Assembly (NCBI GenBank): GCA_965223435.1
Contig: CBDCWQ010000022.1
Coordinates: forward strand, 1-64,000
Length of the DNA stretch: 64,000 nucleotides
Direction of reading: 5' to 3'
Origin: CBDCWQ01 sp965223435
GTDB lineage: Bacteria; Myxococcota; Kuafuiibacteriia; Kuafuiibacteriales; Kuafuiibacteriaceae
In this document: positions 26,421-36,776 of the stretch, in pieces
Layout: the number at the start of each line of letters is the position of its first letter
Numbering within the stretch: position 1 is the stretch's first letter
Notes under the pieces: model-generated
Database searches by the model: none
Seen by the model: the letters and a program-made list of their open reading frames with translations, nothing else
What the model was told of the DNA's origin: nothing
Program-made: the position numbers and the translations under genes

Positions 26421-29400
26421 AGTTTAGGAAGAACAATTCGATCTACGCCGCCCTCAACGGCCGAGCCTGTAAGAAGCGATAGGCCCTGTCGCTTGTACAG
26501 GAAACGGTGAAGATCGAGATAGAACTGAAAGAGTACCCAGTGCCGCAAAGTATAGACCGGCACATTTCCCTCGGCCAGCCGGCTATAGACAAGGCCAGCG
26601 TTCTCCATCGACCGGAGCGTTGTCCGGACATAATTCGGAGAGATGCCCAGCGCCCTAGCCATCTGTGACTGCCCTAAAGAACCGTAGTAAAGAAGCATGT
26701 AGGTACACGCCTGAACCCGTCGCAGGGTCAAGACCGCCGCAACCGGCGTCCACGCGGTCTCGAGACGCCGCAATAGGATCTGACGCTCAGCCGGATCTTG
26801 TGATGGCACCCCAAGCGCCGCATCGAGGCCTTCCGCGTCTTTCCAAAACAGGCCTAGGTCGCGGACCAAGGGCTGGTGGAGGATCTCCGGGTCCATCGTG
26901 TACCGCTTGCGGTTCGTCAGCCCCGACCCGGTCACGACGCCGTCCTTCGCGAATCCAAGAAGCACCTGCGACGCAGTATTTGGCAACATGCCAGGGGCCA
27001 GGAGTTCTTGGCGCGACGCCTGTTCGCGGCCGTATAGGCGGAGTAGAATCGAACGCTTCTGCTCACTCTGGCCCCACGGAAAAACGCTTCCTTTCTGGGA
27101 CGCCAACTTCTGCACAAGCGTCTTGTCGGCGCTTGTGAGAGGAACGTCCGCCCGAATATCGGACACTGTTCCCCGAAGAGACACCTCAGGGACCGACACC
27201 ACCACCGCTGCGCCCTGGCCATCTCGGCCCGCGAGAATCGCACTGGGATGCCCTTCGGAGCCGGGCTCGACCGTGAAAAACGGCGCGTGGGGCCGCACAT
27301 CGATTCCCCGGTTGTCATTCGAACCTGTGCCATCGGCCACAAGCTTCTTCTTGAAGGCGTAGCGCTCGGCCTCATCGCGCCCGAATTCTCCGCGAACCAT
27401 AAGCTCCAAAAGGAACAGGAAGGCTTCTTGCTGTTCATCAGGAAGACCTTCGGCATAGGGCGCAAAATGTTGCCAAAACCGGTGGTTGTGGACAAAGGCC
27501 TCGATAATTTCGGAACGCGGACGATCGGCCCTCAGTCGGTACACGGGCCACCACGCATCTTTTTTGGGCGTCAGCACTCCGAAATGTCCGATAGGCAATT
27601 CAAGACCCAACCAATCCACTTGGATGAGGTACACGCTGTCATCTTCGAAGGATATGGACGGCGAGGGCAGCGGATTCACCGCGATGGCGACATCTCGGTA
27701 GAAACTTTGCTGGCGAATCTCCGATTCGTGCCGCAACGGTGTTCCGGCCGGTTGCACTGCGATGGATTCGGAAGGAACCACCCCCACGCGCTCCCACAAG
27801 TCGTCGTTCGGAGCCTCAGACGACACCAAGATCGTTTCTAGACCAACATCTATCTCGGCGCTGAGTACGTACGCGGCTGCGCTTGTCCCGACGGCTATCC
27901 CCATCGACCATTCTGGAGGAAGGCGAGCAACCTCATCCATCCACCGCGCGGTGCGATGGCCCCATCGGGTAGCCAGCTTGCTGGGAAGCAGAACCAGCCG
28001 ACCACCAAACTCCAGTACGAGGTCGTCCGAAGCGCCGAACTGCCCAAAATGCCCCCCCTTCAACCCATCGACCATGGCAGAGAAAGCGCGGCCGAGGTTG
28101 TCTAGGACAGGCACGGGAAGTTCTTGGTTTATCGAGAAGTCTTGGGTGCCCAATTTTTGGACCAAGGAGGTTGTCTTGGACGAAAGCGCAGCTTGACTCG
28201 GAATCAGGTGCGTCAATGCACTTGCTTCCAAAAAGACGCTGCGCCAGGCACCAAAGTCCAAATCATTCAGACTCCATTCCTGGGTGAATGCCTCGAAGGT
28301 CCGGTCGGACACCGCACCCGTCCTCAACGCTCGGTTCGCTGCGGTTAGCCACCGGGTTGTGGTCTCGAGTGAAAGCCCGTGAAGGGCGGCCATATGAAGG
28401 ACACGCCCGTCCGCCCGCGCGTGGATGTCCCGTCGAAGGGATGCCGTATTCTCAGCCGCGGCTTCCTCCAAGAGGAACAGTACGGGCGAAATCGAGTGCC
28501 CCCTCACCAGGAAGGCCACGTAGTCTTGCGCATGAGCCTGCGAAGCCAAACGAAGTTCAACCGAGGCCCGGCGCCAATAGTTCGGCGATTCCCGATGAAA
28601 AGCATCTTGCAACACGGCCTGACCCACAACCAGCTGCACCGCGGCCTTTCCGTCCACCAAACGGCCGCTCGCGCCTGCCGATAAACGCCCGTCTGCCAGC
28701 GACGCCGCCTTTGCCGGGGAGGCCGCATTTGCTGATGCGCGCATGTCTTCAGATGGGGCCGCGCCTTCGGATGGAAGCGCGCTTGCCTGAGAAATCGTCC
28801 CCTCCAGGGCCACACGGACAATAGTGGTGAGCCGCTCTTGGAGCATCTTCTGTGCATCTTTGAGCGTAAGGGACAAGGAAGCGACCTGGCCAGGGATCGC
28901 CTGAGCCACATCGAAAGTCGTTTGAACCCCGAAGGGACGGCCTCTGAGATCGCCCAATCGCAGGGCCGCCACGGACGAGCTCAAGTCCACACCGGATGGG
29001 CCATCCGAAAGAGACCACGCCAGCAAATGCCGAAAAGCATCCGGGTCTTCGTCGTCGAGAAGCAACGCCACGAGCCCCGGTTCTCGGGCGCCTCGAGCGT
29101 CAAACAAGCGATCGACCAGGGCAGCGGCCACCGCGCAATCCATACCGAGGTAGGCCGACAACGAAACTTGACCCTGGTAAACCAAAAGGTCCTTGCCGCA
29201 TAGATCCCGCCGGAGTTCTCGCTCCACGACGTCGACCCACTCTGAACGAGACAGCTGTGAAAACCGATCGTCCTGGATCGATGCGTCAACACGCCGTATC
29301 CGCACCAACTCCGAGAACAATGCATCAAAGCGATAGGGTTGAAACTCAGCGGCCAAAAGGGCCCCCAATACGTCCAAAAAGCGATGGGCCAGCCGCATGC

Positions 29401-32400
29401 GAGCCGAGTCCAAATTCTGGGGGACCGAACCCCTATGCATGTTGTCCCCTGGCCCGCGCTCGGCCGGCGAACGCTCGACAAGCCCGAAGGCCTTCCCCAG
29501 TGTGGGTGCACCGCTTTCGAGACCGAAGGTGGTGCCGGGCATGTCCGCCAAGAGGAGCGCAAACGCCGCATGATCGGACGGCGGGGGCGCATCCAAAGAG
29601 GCGGCCAAAACAACCGCCGCCACTTCCGCCTGCCGGGCGTCCAGAGGCGCAAGCGCACGTCTCGCCATCACCGGCAGCGCATCAGCCCAAAACACGCTGG
29701 GCGCACCGGGGGTCCCTGCAAGCGCAGGGTCTTTGGGAGCAGAGGGAAAATGGGCTGTGGCCTCCAAAATGTCCAAGGCCGGGCCGTAGGCGCCTGTATG
29801 GGCAAAAAACAACGCGCACAACGCATAGTCGTCGTGATCGAATGAAAGCTCGGGCGGACGATCGCTGAAGACCAAGGACCACGGCGGTGCCTGCGCAAAA
29901 GAACCACAAAGGTTTTCGACGCTGTAACGAACGCGTTCGGCCAGCCCAAACATTTCTTGGCTCAACTCGGGATCTCTTAACGTTCGCCCAGCACCATCCA
30001 GGGCAAAAAAAGCAAACACGTTGTCAGCCAGGGCTGCCTGCGATGCATCGCCGGGCGCAACCGTAGGCCGCCGAAATAGATCGGTCACATCACCGCCGCC
30101 GGCCTCGAACACATCTTGAGTGAGCGTCCTCAACCCGAGACCGAGCGCTTCTCGGACCTCTTGGGTCAACGGGTCCTCTTCTTTGACGCCACTCAGGAAC
30201 TGGGTCCACGCATAGTATACGAGCAGTTCGACGGCCGTTTTCTTGCTGCTCTTTTCGGAAGGAAAGGACAGCCGATGGGGAACTCCGTCGCGATCGGCTT
30301 CAGCCAAGCCAAGGAGTGCCTGGGCCCGTGACCGAGCCCAAGCCCCATCACCTCGAGCAGAAGCGACCATCAACTCCAAGGCATAGGTCTCCAGGGTGAA
30401 GACCACATCCACCGGAGACACCGAAACCGCAGAAGCGATCTCGCGCGAATGGTCGATCATGGTCGTCATCCACGCGGTTTCGATTTCGCTGTCACCGATT
30501 CCATGGGTATAGGGCTCAAGCGGCCTATCCAGATCTCGATCCAGGTCTCGAAACGCATCGTGAACATCGATGAACCAAAGAACCGCGGTGCTCGACCAAA
30601 GACGAGTCGACAGGTTGACAATACGTTGGCTCGAATAAGGGAACCCGTGATCACGGACAAAAGCTTGGACTCCGGCCCATAAGAATCGCGCCTCCGCCAT
30701 CAAGTCCATGGCATCGGAACGTGCGGGGTAGGCTTGAGCGAAACGGACGAGCCCTAAGATGAGGCCCAACGTCGCTTCAAGATGGTATGACGAGGCCTGC
30801 CGCGCGCTCGGCGCAATGTATGGGTCTCGAAAGGCGTTCTGAAAATAGTGGGCTCCGGGATAGGTTTTTTGCGAAGCGCAACGGTCTTGGACTGGCCCGC
30901 ACCCGTCGCCAAACCCAAGGTGCTTCACATAGCGAAGGACTGTGTATTGAAGACACTGCCCCAGTCGTGCCTCATACTCTGCCGAATGCGTCACATCTTC
31001 TGCGAGATCGTCGTAGTCGACGGAAAGGGAAAGCCAACTGCAGTTATCGATGGCTGAGTGGGTGCTTCTTTCGAGAACGTAGGCGTTTACGCCATTTGCG
31101 TGCAGCGATCCACCGGTGACCACCCGGCCAAGGGTGCCCAATTCGAGGGCCACTGCCATGGCTTCCTTTCGTTTCTCGCTCGGGTCGGTTTCGGCAGCCA
31201 GCCGAAACTCCTCTTTCCAACCCTCGTCATCCCAGAGACCATAAAAAACGCCCGCTCGAACTTCATCACGCCAGGCTTTGAGGGCTTCCGGCGACAATCC
31301 ATCCGCCTCCGAGAGTTCGAGTGAGGCTGCGTGATCAAGCGCGTGGTTCAGTACCGCCAGGACGTCGACGTTGTGCTCCGTGACCACGTGGTCTACGCGC
31401 GTCCGCTTTCGAAGACCTTTCCACAGCGCCTCAGACTCGAAACGCACGCGGGTCCAAGCGGCGTCGGTGGTCGGCTTGAGCTCGCATGCCTCACCCAGAA
31501 CGCACACCAAGACCTGAAAGGGAGAAAAGGTATCGTAACCGATGGCGTCGAGAACGCTGTAATACGCCCACCGTTCATCTTCGTGCGCACGATAGGACCC
31601 GCCCTCGCTCCCCAAAAGCTCGCCGGGGCGGCTCGCCATCTCGAGCCCCCGCGCCGTCCACCCCGCAGTCATCAGACTGACCCGGTCGCCGTTCTCAAGG
31701 TGCACCGCACGGCGATGTTCGAGAAGACCCAACAGGGCCGCCCGGTAGCACGATGCAAGCTGCGTCCGTTCCCCAGAATCAGTCAGCGCCCCGTAGGCCC
31801 GTGAAGTGAGAAACACACCAAGTCCATGAACCACCCATGCGGTGGCCCCCGTCACCAGACGCCGATCTTTCCATCCGTCGGTCGTGTTCCAGGAAAAGGG
31901 CCAACCCAAGATCTTGCTCCGATCTGGGCTCCACTCGGCGTGCGCACAAAGATACCGAGCCAAGCCCTGCGCCTCTTGGACAAACCCGCTGGGCTGCCGC
32001 GAATACTGCGCCAACGCGATACCTTGGGTGTAGGCCCACACCCGTTCGTGGCCCGCAAGAAACCTCGCGTCCTCTCCGTCTTGAGCGTCCTGACTGCCTT
32101 CCGAGTACGCGGCCTCCGAGCCACCATCCACTTGAGGCGGAAGGTATTCCACTTGGTAGGCCACTCCCGCCCCGCCTTCGTTTCTCAAGAGCGCATCACG
32201 CACCCGAAGCGCGTCTTCGTAGTTTTGGCGCACAGCGCTCCCGTGCTCAGGCAAGCGGATCTTGGCCGAAGCCAACCCCACTTGGCCGGCTCCGAGCACC
32301 CGAAAAGATAGATCCTCGCCCCCGAGCGTCGAAAGTTCAGAGACATCCATCCACACCGTCGCCTCCCCGTTGCTGAGCGCCAAGGCAACATCCACCGGTA

Positions 32401-32791
32401 GCCCTCCCGCAGCAGTCGGCTCGGCCGTGCTGCTCCATTCCGGCTGCTCCGTGAAACGAGGCGGATCACTTTTGGGTCCGCGGGGCAAATCCTGCGGCTG
32501 CTCCGAAGAACCCGACGACGGCCCACCCAAAAAACGGACCGTTTCCGATTCGGCCACCCGCATCGAGTAGCGATTCTCAAGCGTGACCCGGGCCGCCACC
32601 GTCCCGCGCTTTGGGACCTCAGCTGGGAGGCGAATCTCGACGTGGTCGCCCCCGGACGAATTTGTCGCCCGGGCGCCTACCAGTCGCATGGGGTCACCCT
32701 CCCGATCGGGAGCTTCAGCCCACACTGCGAAAAACAAGCTCTCATAGGCCCAAAGCGCTGGTACCCCCCTCGAGCGAATCAACGTCGACAC
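26369..32791 (-). CDS. Giant 2140-residue protein: helical toroid-like regions plus one winged-helix A-B unit
   Basis: A single uninterrupted 2140-codon frame. The N-terminal ~100 residues look beta-rich and Ig-like (HVEIRLPAEVPKRGTVAARV). Residues about 200-1100 are long amphipathic helices with regularly placed G/W/Y/H residues (HERVWAYTQGIALAQYSRQ, GATAWVVHGLGVFL, YDTFSPFQVLVCVLG), suggesting alpha/alpha-barrel domains as in glycan hydrolases or cyclases; no catalytic motif is certain. Later parts are unrecognised. The last ~230 residues hold one A-B winged-helix unit (RSILLRLYGREQASRQELL ... LGLFWKD and CTYMLLYYGSLGQSQMA ... LHRFLYKRQG) like those of the next gene. GTG start 32791 overlaps the upstream gene by 13 bases. 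It lacks its own signal peptide. Function unknown. Confidence 0.65.
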   Translation of the reverse strand: MSTLIRSRGVPALWAYESLFFAVWAEAPDREGDPMRLVGARATNSSGGDHVEIRLPAEVPKRGTVAARVTLENRYSMRVAESETVRFLGGPSSGSSEQPQDLPRGPKSDPPRFTEQPEWSSTAEPTAAGGLPVDVALALSNGEATVWMDVSELSTLGGEDLSFRVLGAGQVGLASAKIRLPEHGSAVRQNYEDALRVRDALLRNEGGAGVAYQVEYLPPQVDGGSEAAYSEGSQDAQDGEDARFLAGHERVWAYTQGIALAQYSRQPSGFVQEAQGLARYLCAHAEWSPDRSKILGWPFSWNTTDGWKDRRLVTGATAWVVHGLGVFLTSRAYGALTDSGERTQLASCYRAALLGLLEHRRAVHLENGDRVSLMTAGWTARGLEMASRPGELLGSEGGSYRAHEDERWAYYSVLDAIGYDTFSPFQVLVCVLGEACELKPTTDAAWTRVRFESEALWKGLRKRTRVDHVVTEHNVDVLAVLNHALDHAASLELSEADGLSPEALKAWRDEVRAGVFYGLWDDEGWKEEFRLAAETDPSEKRKEAMAVALELGTLGRVVTGGSLHANGVNAYVLERSTHSAIDNCSWLSLSVDYDDLAEDVTHSAEYEARLGQCLQYTVLRYVKHLGFGDGCGPVQDRCASQKTYPGAHYFQNAFRDPYIAPSARQASSYHLEATLGLILGLVRFAQAYPARSDAMDLMAEARFLWAGVQAFVRDHGFPYSSQRIVNLSTRLWSSTAVLWFIDVHDAFRDLDRDLDRPLEPYTHGIGDSEIETAWMTTMIDHSREIASAVSVSPVDVVFTLETYALELMVASARGDGAWARSRAQALLGLAEADRDGVPHRLSFPSEKSSKKTAVELLVYYAWTQFLSGVKEEDPLTQEVREALGLGLRTLTQDVFEAGGGDVTDLFRRPTVAPGDASQAALADNVFAFFALDGAGRTLRDPELSQEMFGLAERVRYSVENLCGSFAQAPPWSLVFSDRPPELSFDHDDYALCALFFAHTGAYGPALDILEATAHFPSAPKDPALAGTPGAPSVFWADALPVMARRALAPLDARQAEVAAVVLAASLDAPPPSDHAAFALLLADMPGTTFGLESGAPTLGKAFGLVERSPAERGPGDNMHRGSVPQNLDSARMRLAHRFLDVLGALLAAEFQPYRFDALFSELVRIRRVDASIQDDRFSQLSRSEWVDVVERELRRDLCGKDLLVYQGQVSLSAYLGMDCAVAAALVDRLFDARGAREPGLVALLLDDEDPDAFRHLLAWSLSDGPSGVDLSSSVAALRLGDLRGRPFGVQTTFDVAQAIPGQVASLSLTLKDAQKMLQERLTTIVRVALEGTISQASALPSEGAAPSEDMRASANAASPAKAASLADGRLSAGASGRLVDGKAAVQLVVGQAVLQDAFHRESPNYWRRASVELRLASQAHAQDYVAFLVRGHSISPVLFLLEEAAAENTASLRRDIHARADGRVLHMAALHGLSLETTTRWLTAANRALRTGAVSDRTFEAFTQEWSLNDLDFGAWRSVFLEASALTHLIPSQAALSSKTTSLVQKLGTQDFSINQELPVPVLDNLGRAFSAMVDGLKGGHFGQFGASDDLVLEFGGRLVLLPSKLATRWGHRTARWMDEVARLPPEWSMGIAVGTSAAAYVLSAEIDVGLETILVSSEAPNDDLWERVGVVPSESIAVQPAGTPLRHESEIRQQSFYRDVAIAVNPLPSPSISFEDDSVYLIQVDWLGLELPIGHFGVLTPKKDAWWPVYRLRADRPRSEIIEAFVHNHRFWQHFAPYAEGLPDEQQEAFLFLLELMVRGEFGRDEAERYAFKKKLVADGTGSNDNRGIDVRPHAPFFTVEPGSEGHPSAILAGRDGQGAAVVVSVPEVSLRGTVSDIRADVPLTSADKTLVQKLASQKGSVFPWGQSEQKRSILLRLYGREQASRQELLAPGMLPNTASQVLLGFAKDGVVTGSGLTNRKRYTMDPEILHQPLVRDLGLFWKDAEGLDAALGVPSQDPAERQILLRRLETAWTPVAAVLTLRRVQACTYMLLYYGSLGQSQMARALGISPNYVRTTLRSMENAGLVYSRLAEGNVPVYTLRHWVLFQFYLDLHRFLYKRQGLSLLTGSAVEGGVDRIVLPKLCPLLKPAKQSKNLLKA

Positions 32792-35340
32792 CGTGGCTCT
32801 TCCAGTGCACGGCGCGCGGCGGACGCTCGCTGAGAGATTGTGGTGAGGACCATGTCCCCCTCACCAACCTTCTGAGTGGCCACGATTTGAGGCCCCCCAT
32901 CGTGGGCGGGCGCATAGTACAGGGTCCGCCAGGTATCCTCAGTGATCGCCCCGATCTGTGGCATGTACCCATGCCCAACGGGCACACCCGACACCGACCA
33001 AGTCTGTCCCCCATCGTCTGAAATCGCGGCATGGATCTGGTTGTGTCCGGGCGTATTGGGGTTTGAAGATGGCCCCTTTTCATACACCGCGATCATCTGA
33101 CCACTAGGGCGGGCCGCCAACGCCGGGTGCGAAGGCCTATCCGATACAGTCTCGCCGAAATCCGCATCGACGGTAGACAGCCGCCAACGTGTCTGTGTTT
33201 TCGAAACCCCCAACAACGGCGCCTGAGACCAGACCCCTTCATGAAGGGGCTTTTGGGCGACGACAATCCGGTTCGTATCGTGCATGGTCCCCGCGTAGCG
33301 GTATTGGTATTGGAACCCCAAAAGAGGCCATCGCTGCTCGTCCCCAGGGTCATAGGCACTCTTCCAAGTTTGGCGCCAGCCCACCACAAATCGGACCGGC
33401 CTTTGCTGCTGCACAATCCGGTCTTGGTACCGCGGGTGATCGAGCATCGCAGTCCAAGCAGGGTTGACGACCGGCGTGTTGTTCCAGACCCTCGTCTGAC
33501 GCGCAATCACCGTCACCACATCGCTGCCAACATGAAGCGAAGGCTCCTGGACGTACGCCTCGATCTCGTGGTTTCGATCGTTCGACGACACGTCTGGACT
33601 GTTGCTTTCACCCAAAAGATAGCTTTCTTCGCACCAGCAGTCTCTGCAGGCGCACGGCGCACCGTCTGTAGACGGATAGTGCGCCTTGTACCGGACTCGC
33701 TCCGCGGTCCTCGGGGGCCCCTGAACATCAAACACACTCGATGGGGTGCCTGACCCGTTCTTGAGATAGAGCGCCTTCCTGCCCTCCCCCCAAACCATGT
33801 GTAGATCCCCATACGCATCAAAACCCACCGACACGTTCCGTTTCCCCGGACCGTCCCCACGAATCATCCGCGGTACAGAAAAAGAAACACCCGCATCGTG
33901 ACTTTCAGCCGCAAAGAGGCGACTTGAGCCAGAATCTGAGTCTCGAGGCGATTCGACCCATGCCACCAACACCCGCTCCCTCTGTGCGGCGATAGCCACA
34001 TCAACAATGGCTTCCCCGCCAGGCGATGGTCCGAGGGTTCGCAGCAAACCAAAGCTCCCCGGTCTTCCGGCTTGATCGCTCCGAAGATATTGGAGCTTGT
34101 CGTTTTCACGACCCAATCCGCGTGCCGCGTACGCCACGTGGGCGTACACCACGCCGCCGCGCTCGGTCACAGCCGCCTTGGGCAATGCCAGGGGATGATG
34201 ACTCTGAAACAACACACCCGGAGTTTCGAACGCGCCGAGCACCGGGGGCGACCACGAATCGGGAGCAGCCACCACCACCGGTCCCGCCGCCACGGACTCC
34301 GAAGCGGTACCGGTGGGCTCGGACACCAAAGCGGTCACACTGTAACGAACCGTCCCCTCGAGCTCGAAAGCCCGATCCACATAAGTATGGGTTTTTGTCT
34401 CAGCCAAGGCCACGCCATCCCGGTACACAACAAAGCGCATCGAAACTTGATCCTCCACGACCCTTCGGTCCGCGTACAGGACGGGTGGGCGCCAAGTGAG
34501 ACGCGCCGACCCCGCTGTCGCCGTCACCGTCAAAGCCTTCGGAGGCATCAACCGGAGGACGTCGCCCACCGCAGTGGAGGCGTTTTTCGCATCTTGAAGT
34601 TCCGTGGACGGCACACGCAGCCATACCCAGTAGCCCTCGCCGGGCGCGGCCAACCCCTCCCCCGAGACCGAGACGTAGTCTTGCTTCTCGGCATCCCATC
34701 GCCAGATCCGCCGCAAGCCGAGCTCCGCAGGCAGCCCCAGCCCGTCTCGGGTGTCCAACCTTCGAGCTTCTCCACCCACGGCCCATGGCTCCTCCTCCTG
34801 AGACCCCAGTACGCCTTGTCCCTCGGTCCGCGAAACCGAAAGCGTCATCGCCGAATCGGTCCAAACCCAAAGTGAATCTTGCCCTCCGCCCGACGGATCA
34901 CCGGACTGCCATTCGGTCCAACGGCTCTTCGCTCCCAGTTCAAGCCCAGAGGCCGGCTGCCTGGGTTTGGCCCCAAATCCACCTGGTCGCCGTTCGCCTC
35001 CGGCGTCCACGGCCACGGCCACCAACCCCGCAGTGGGTCCCAACACGAAAATCTTCAGTCCCAAACCCGCTACACTGTGGAGTGGAGCAGCGACGGTTGC
35101 AGACCGAGTGGCAGCCGACACCGTGGACCCCAAGCGACGCCAAGACCGCACGCTGGTTCTCGGCGAATGAACGAGATTCCAACCCGGCCTCAGCGAAATC
35201 ACGGACGATGCGTGGACAGACTCCGAAGCCTGTGCACGCCCTCCTGACAGGCGCCCCAAAACCACCAAGGCCACTGCAACCGTCACGATTGGTGCCCAAA
35301 AGCCTCGTCTCCACTGGTTTTTCCTCAACAAATCCCCCAC
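32779..35340 (-). CDS. Exported protein with paired GWNLV domain, Fn3-like domain and sialidase-like beta-propeller
   Basis: About 853 residues from GTG 35340, chosen because it opens a classical signal sequence (FWAPIVTVAVALVVLGRLSG then RAQA/S). TTG codons at 35331 and 35328, or an upstream GTG at 35469, are possible. Domains: an N-terminal two-lobed region starting LRPGWNLVHSPR and closing IWRWDAEKQDYVSV and APGEGYWVWLR; an Fn3-like domain (PPKALTVTATAGSARLTWRP); a propeller with bacterial-neuraminidase-like Asp-box blades (AESHDAGVSFSVPRMI, AAISDDGGQTWSVSGVPV); and an inserted Cys cluster CACRDCWC. It is the first gene of the overlapping three-gene run; a related N-terminal domain recurs in the gene at 62658. 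Catalytic sialidase residues are not evident, so ligand binding is as likely as hydrolysis. Confidence 0.65.
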   Translation of the reverse strand: MGDLLRKNQWRRGFWAPIVTVAVALVVLGRLSGGRAQASESVHASSVISLRPGWNLVHSPRTSVRSWRRLGSTVSAATRSATVAAPLHSVAGLGLKIFVLGPTAGLVAVAVDAGGERRPGGFGAKPRQPASGLELGAKSRWTEWQSGDPSGGGQDSLWVWTDSAMTLSVSRTEGQGVLGSQEEEPWAVGGEARRLDTRDGLGLPAELGLRRIWRWDAEKQDYVSVSGEGLAAPGEGYWVWLRVPSTELQDAKNASTAVGDVLRLMPPKALTVTATAGSARLTWRPPVLYADRRVVEDQVSMRFVVYRDGVALAETKTHTYVDRAFELEGTVRYSVTALVSEPTGTASESVAAGPVVVAAPDSWSPPVLGAFETPGVLFQSHHPLALPKAAVTERGGVVYAHVAYAARGLGRENDKLQYLRSDQAGRPGSFGLLRTLGPSPGGEAIVDVAIAAQRERVLVAWVESPRDSDSGSSRLFAAESHDAGVSFSVPRMIRGDGPGKRNVSVGFDAYGDLHMVWGEGRKALYLKNGSGTPSSVFDVQGPPRTAERVRYKAHYPSTDGAPCACRDCWCEESYLLGESNSPDVSSNDRNHEIEAYVQEPSLHVGSDVVTVIARQTRVWNNTPVVNPAWTAMLDHPRYQDRIVQQQRPVRFVVGWRQTWKSAYDPGDEQRWPLLGFQYQYRYAGTMHDTNRIVVAQKPLHEGVWSQAPLLGVSKTQTRWRLSTVDADFGETVSDRPSHPALAARPSGQMIAVYEKGPSSNPNTPGHNQIHAAISDDGGQTWSVSGVPVGHGYMPQIGAITEDTWRTLYYAPAHDGGPQIVATQKVGEGDMVLTTISQRASAARRALEEPRCRR

Positions 35341-35879
35341 TTTGATGCCTGTTACCGGGCAAGAGAAGACATCAGTCAAGCAGAATTGCGAAGCAAGGGC
35401 ATATGCTGAAACCGCCATCGGCCCGAACCGGGAAAACCCCCAAATATGGGAGCCGAAGGCCAGTTTCACGCTGTCAACAAATCGAACACAGAAGACATGG
35501 CTGAAAGCCGCCGAGAGCGCGAAATGTGGGTCGGCTAAGCAGATACGGGGTGTGGCTTGGGTCGCGAGACCTCAAATGGGTTCGCCCCACGAGGCACGAG
35601 ACGGAGTCGATTCCAGTGCTCTTTGAGAGAAGCGCATTTAACAACGGAAGTTGCGTCCATGTTTTCGGCCAAACAGAAATGGCTTTGTCAATCGTTTCAT
35701 GAACTATCTGCGTCAAGACCCTCGCGTTGAGTCTCGCCCTATCCGCCAACAGTCTGAACCTATCCATGTCGACGTTAACAAGTCTCCGAGTACCCACAAA
35801 GCGGAGGACAAGCCTTCCGTCTTTTTCCGGGCTTCGGCCGAATCAAACGAATTCCAGCAGCGAGCCCGGAGGACGCCGC
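35341..35879. other. Intergenic region before the giant-protein operon
   Basis: About 540 bases between the 3' end of the GHMP kinase gene and the start of the exported propeller gene (both on the minus strand). Short open frames exist on both strands but have unnatural composition and no ribosome site, so I call none. The region probably contains the promoter of the three-gene operon and the terminator of the mevalonate pair; I see no clear hairpin with a T tract. Confidence 0.5.
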
Positions 35880-36776
35880 TCAGCCCATTTCGTTTTTTTC
35901 ACCTTCGAGGATCAGCCCGTGGGGATCGATGTCAAATTCCAAGGCTTGGCATTGCGTCTTGTGGGCGAGTTCAAGGGCCACCTCTCGGTGGGTCGACCAC
36001 ACGATCGCGATATCTCCGCCGCCGGCGCCGCTGGGTTTCGCCGCAGCCTTGGCTTCTGATGCGAGCCGAATGATGGCATCGAGCTGTTCGGTGACAATGG
36101 GAACACCGGCGTCCTTTCCAAGGCTGGCCATGGCCCGCGCATATCTTGCGGTGGCGGACAGAAAGGCGGGCGACTTTTGCCACTGATAGGCGCGGACGCC
36201 CTCGTCGGCAAGGGCTTTCATCACGGCCATCCACTTGGGCCATGAGGGGGCTTTTTGGCAACGACTCACAAACTCAGCGGTGTTTGCGCTGTGTCCGGTA
36301 AACAGCAGCGTCCATTGCAGCCCCGGCAACCGCGAAGGAAGAGGCGTGACGGGGCCCGGTTGTCGCCGGGCTGCGAGTACACCGCCATAAAAGGACGCGG
36401 CCACATCCACCCCGCTCCCCGCGCCATCCGCGGCCCGCCGATGACCCCTCACCGCCAAATCGAGGGTGGTTTCGTCGCCCGCTTGGGTGATGAGGGCTGA
36501 GGCGACCACCGCGGCGGAGGACGATGAGCCCAGTCCAAGCTTGTGGCCGCTTGGGTCCTGAAATGTGGAGGTGTCGATGTGAAGTCCCTGGGGATAGTCG
36601 AAGCCAAGGGTGGCGCCCTCCACCCGAAGTGCCGTCAACAAGGGCGATGCGACCTTGGGCGCCCGCACGATTTCGCCGGACGCTCGGCAGCTGACCGCTG
36701 TCACCAAAGCCAGACCGTCCTCGACGACCGCGTACTCCCCAAGGAGCATCGCCTTTCCTGGGGCCGAGGCTTTCAT
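35880..36776 (-). CDS. Phosphomevalonate-kinase-like GHMP kinase
   Basis: A 298-residue GHMP kinase. The N-terminal SAPGKAMLLGEYAVVEDGLA is the mevalonate/phosphomevalonate kinase opening, GLGSSSSAAVVASAL the GHMP nucleotide loop (about 96-110), DGAGSGVDVAASFYGGVLA the phosphomevalonate-kinase-like segment, and AKPSGAGGGDIAIV the C-terminal motif. These fit ERG8-type phosphomevalonate kinase (5-phosphomevalonate to 5-diphosphomevalonate) better than mevalonate kinase. Its ATG overlaps the mvaD stop by four bases, consistent with the consecutive pathway steps being co-translated. HMG-CoA synthase, reductase and mevalonate kinase are not in the window. Confidence 0.8.
   Translation of the reverse strand: MKASAPGKAMLLGEYAVVEDGLALVTAVSCRASGEIVRAPKVASPLLTALRVEGATLGFDYPQGLHIDTSTFQDPSGHKLGLGSSSSAAVVASALITQAGDETTLDLAVRGHRRAADGAGSGVDVAASFYGGVLAARRQPGPVTPLPSRLPGLQWTLLFTGHSANTAEFVSRCQKAPSWPKWMAVMKALADEGVRAYQWQKSPAFLSATARYARAMASLGKDAGVPIVTEQLDAIIRLASEAKAAAKPSGAGGGDIAIVWSTHREVALELAHKTQCQALEFDIDPHGLILEGEKNEMG

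Noticed and set aside
35474..35797. 107-codon minus-strand frame upstream of the propeller gene
   Set aside because: Unnatural composition, no ribosome site, no family resemblance.
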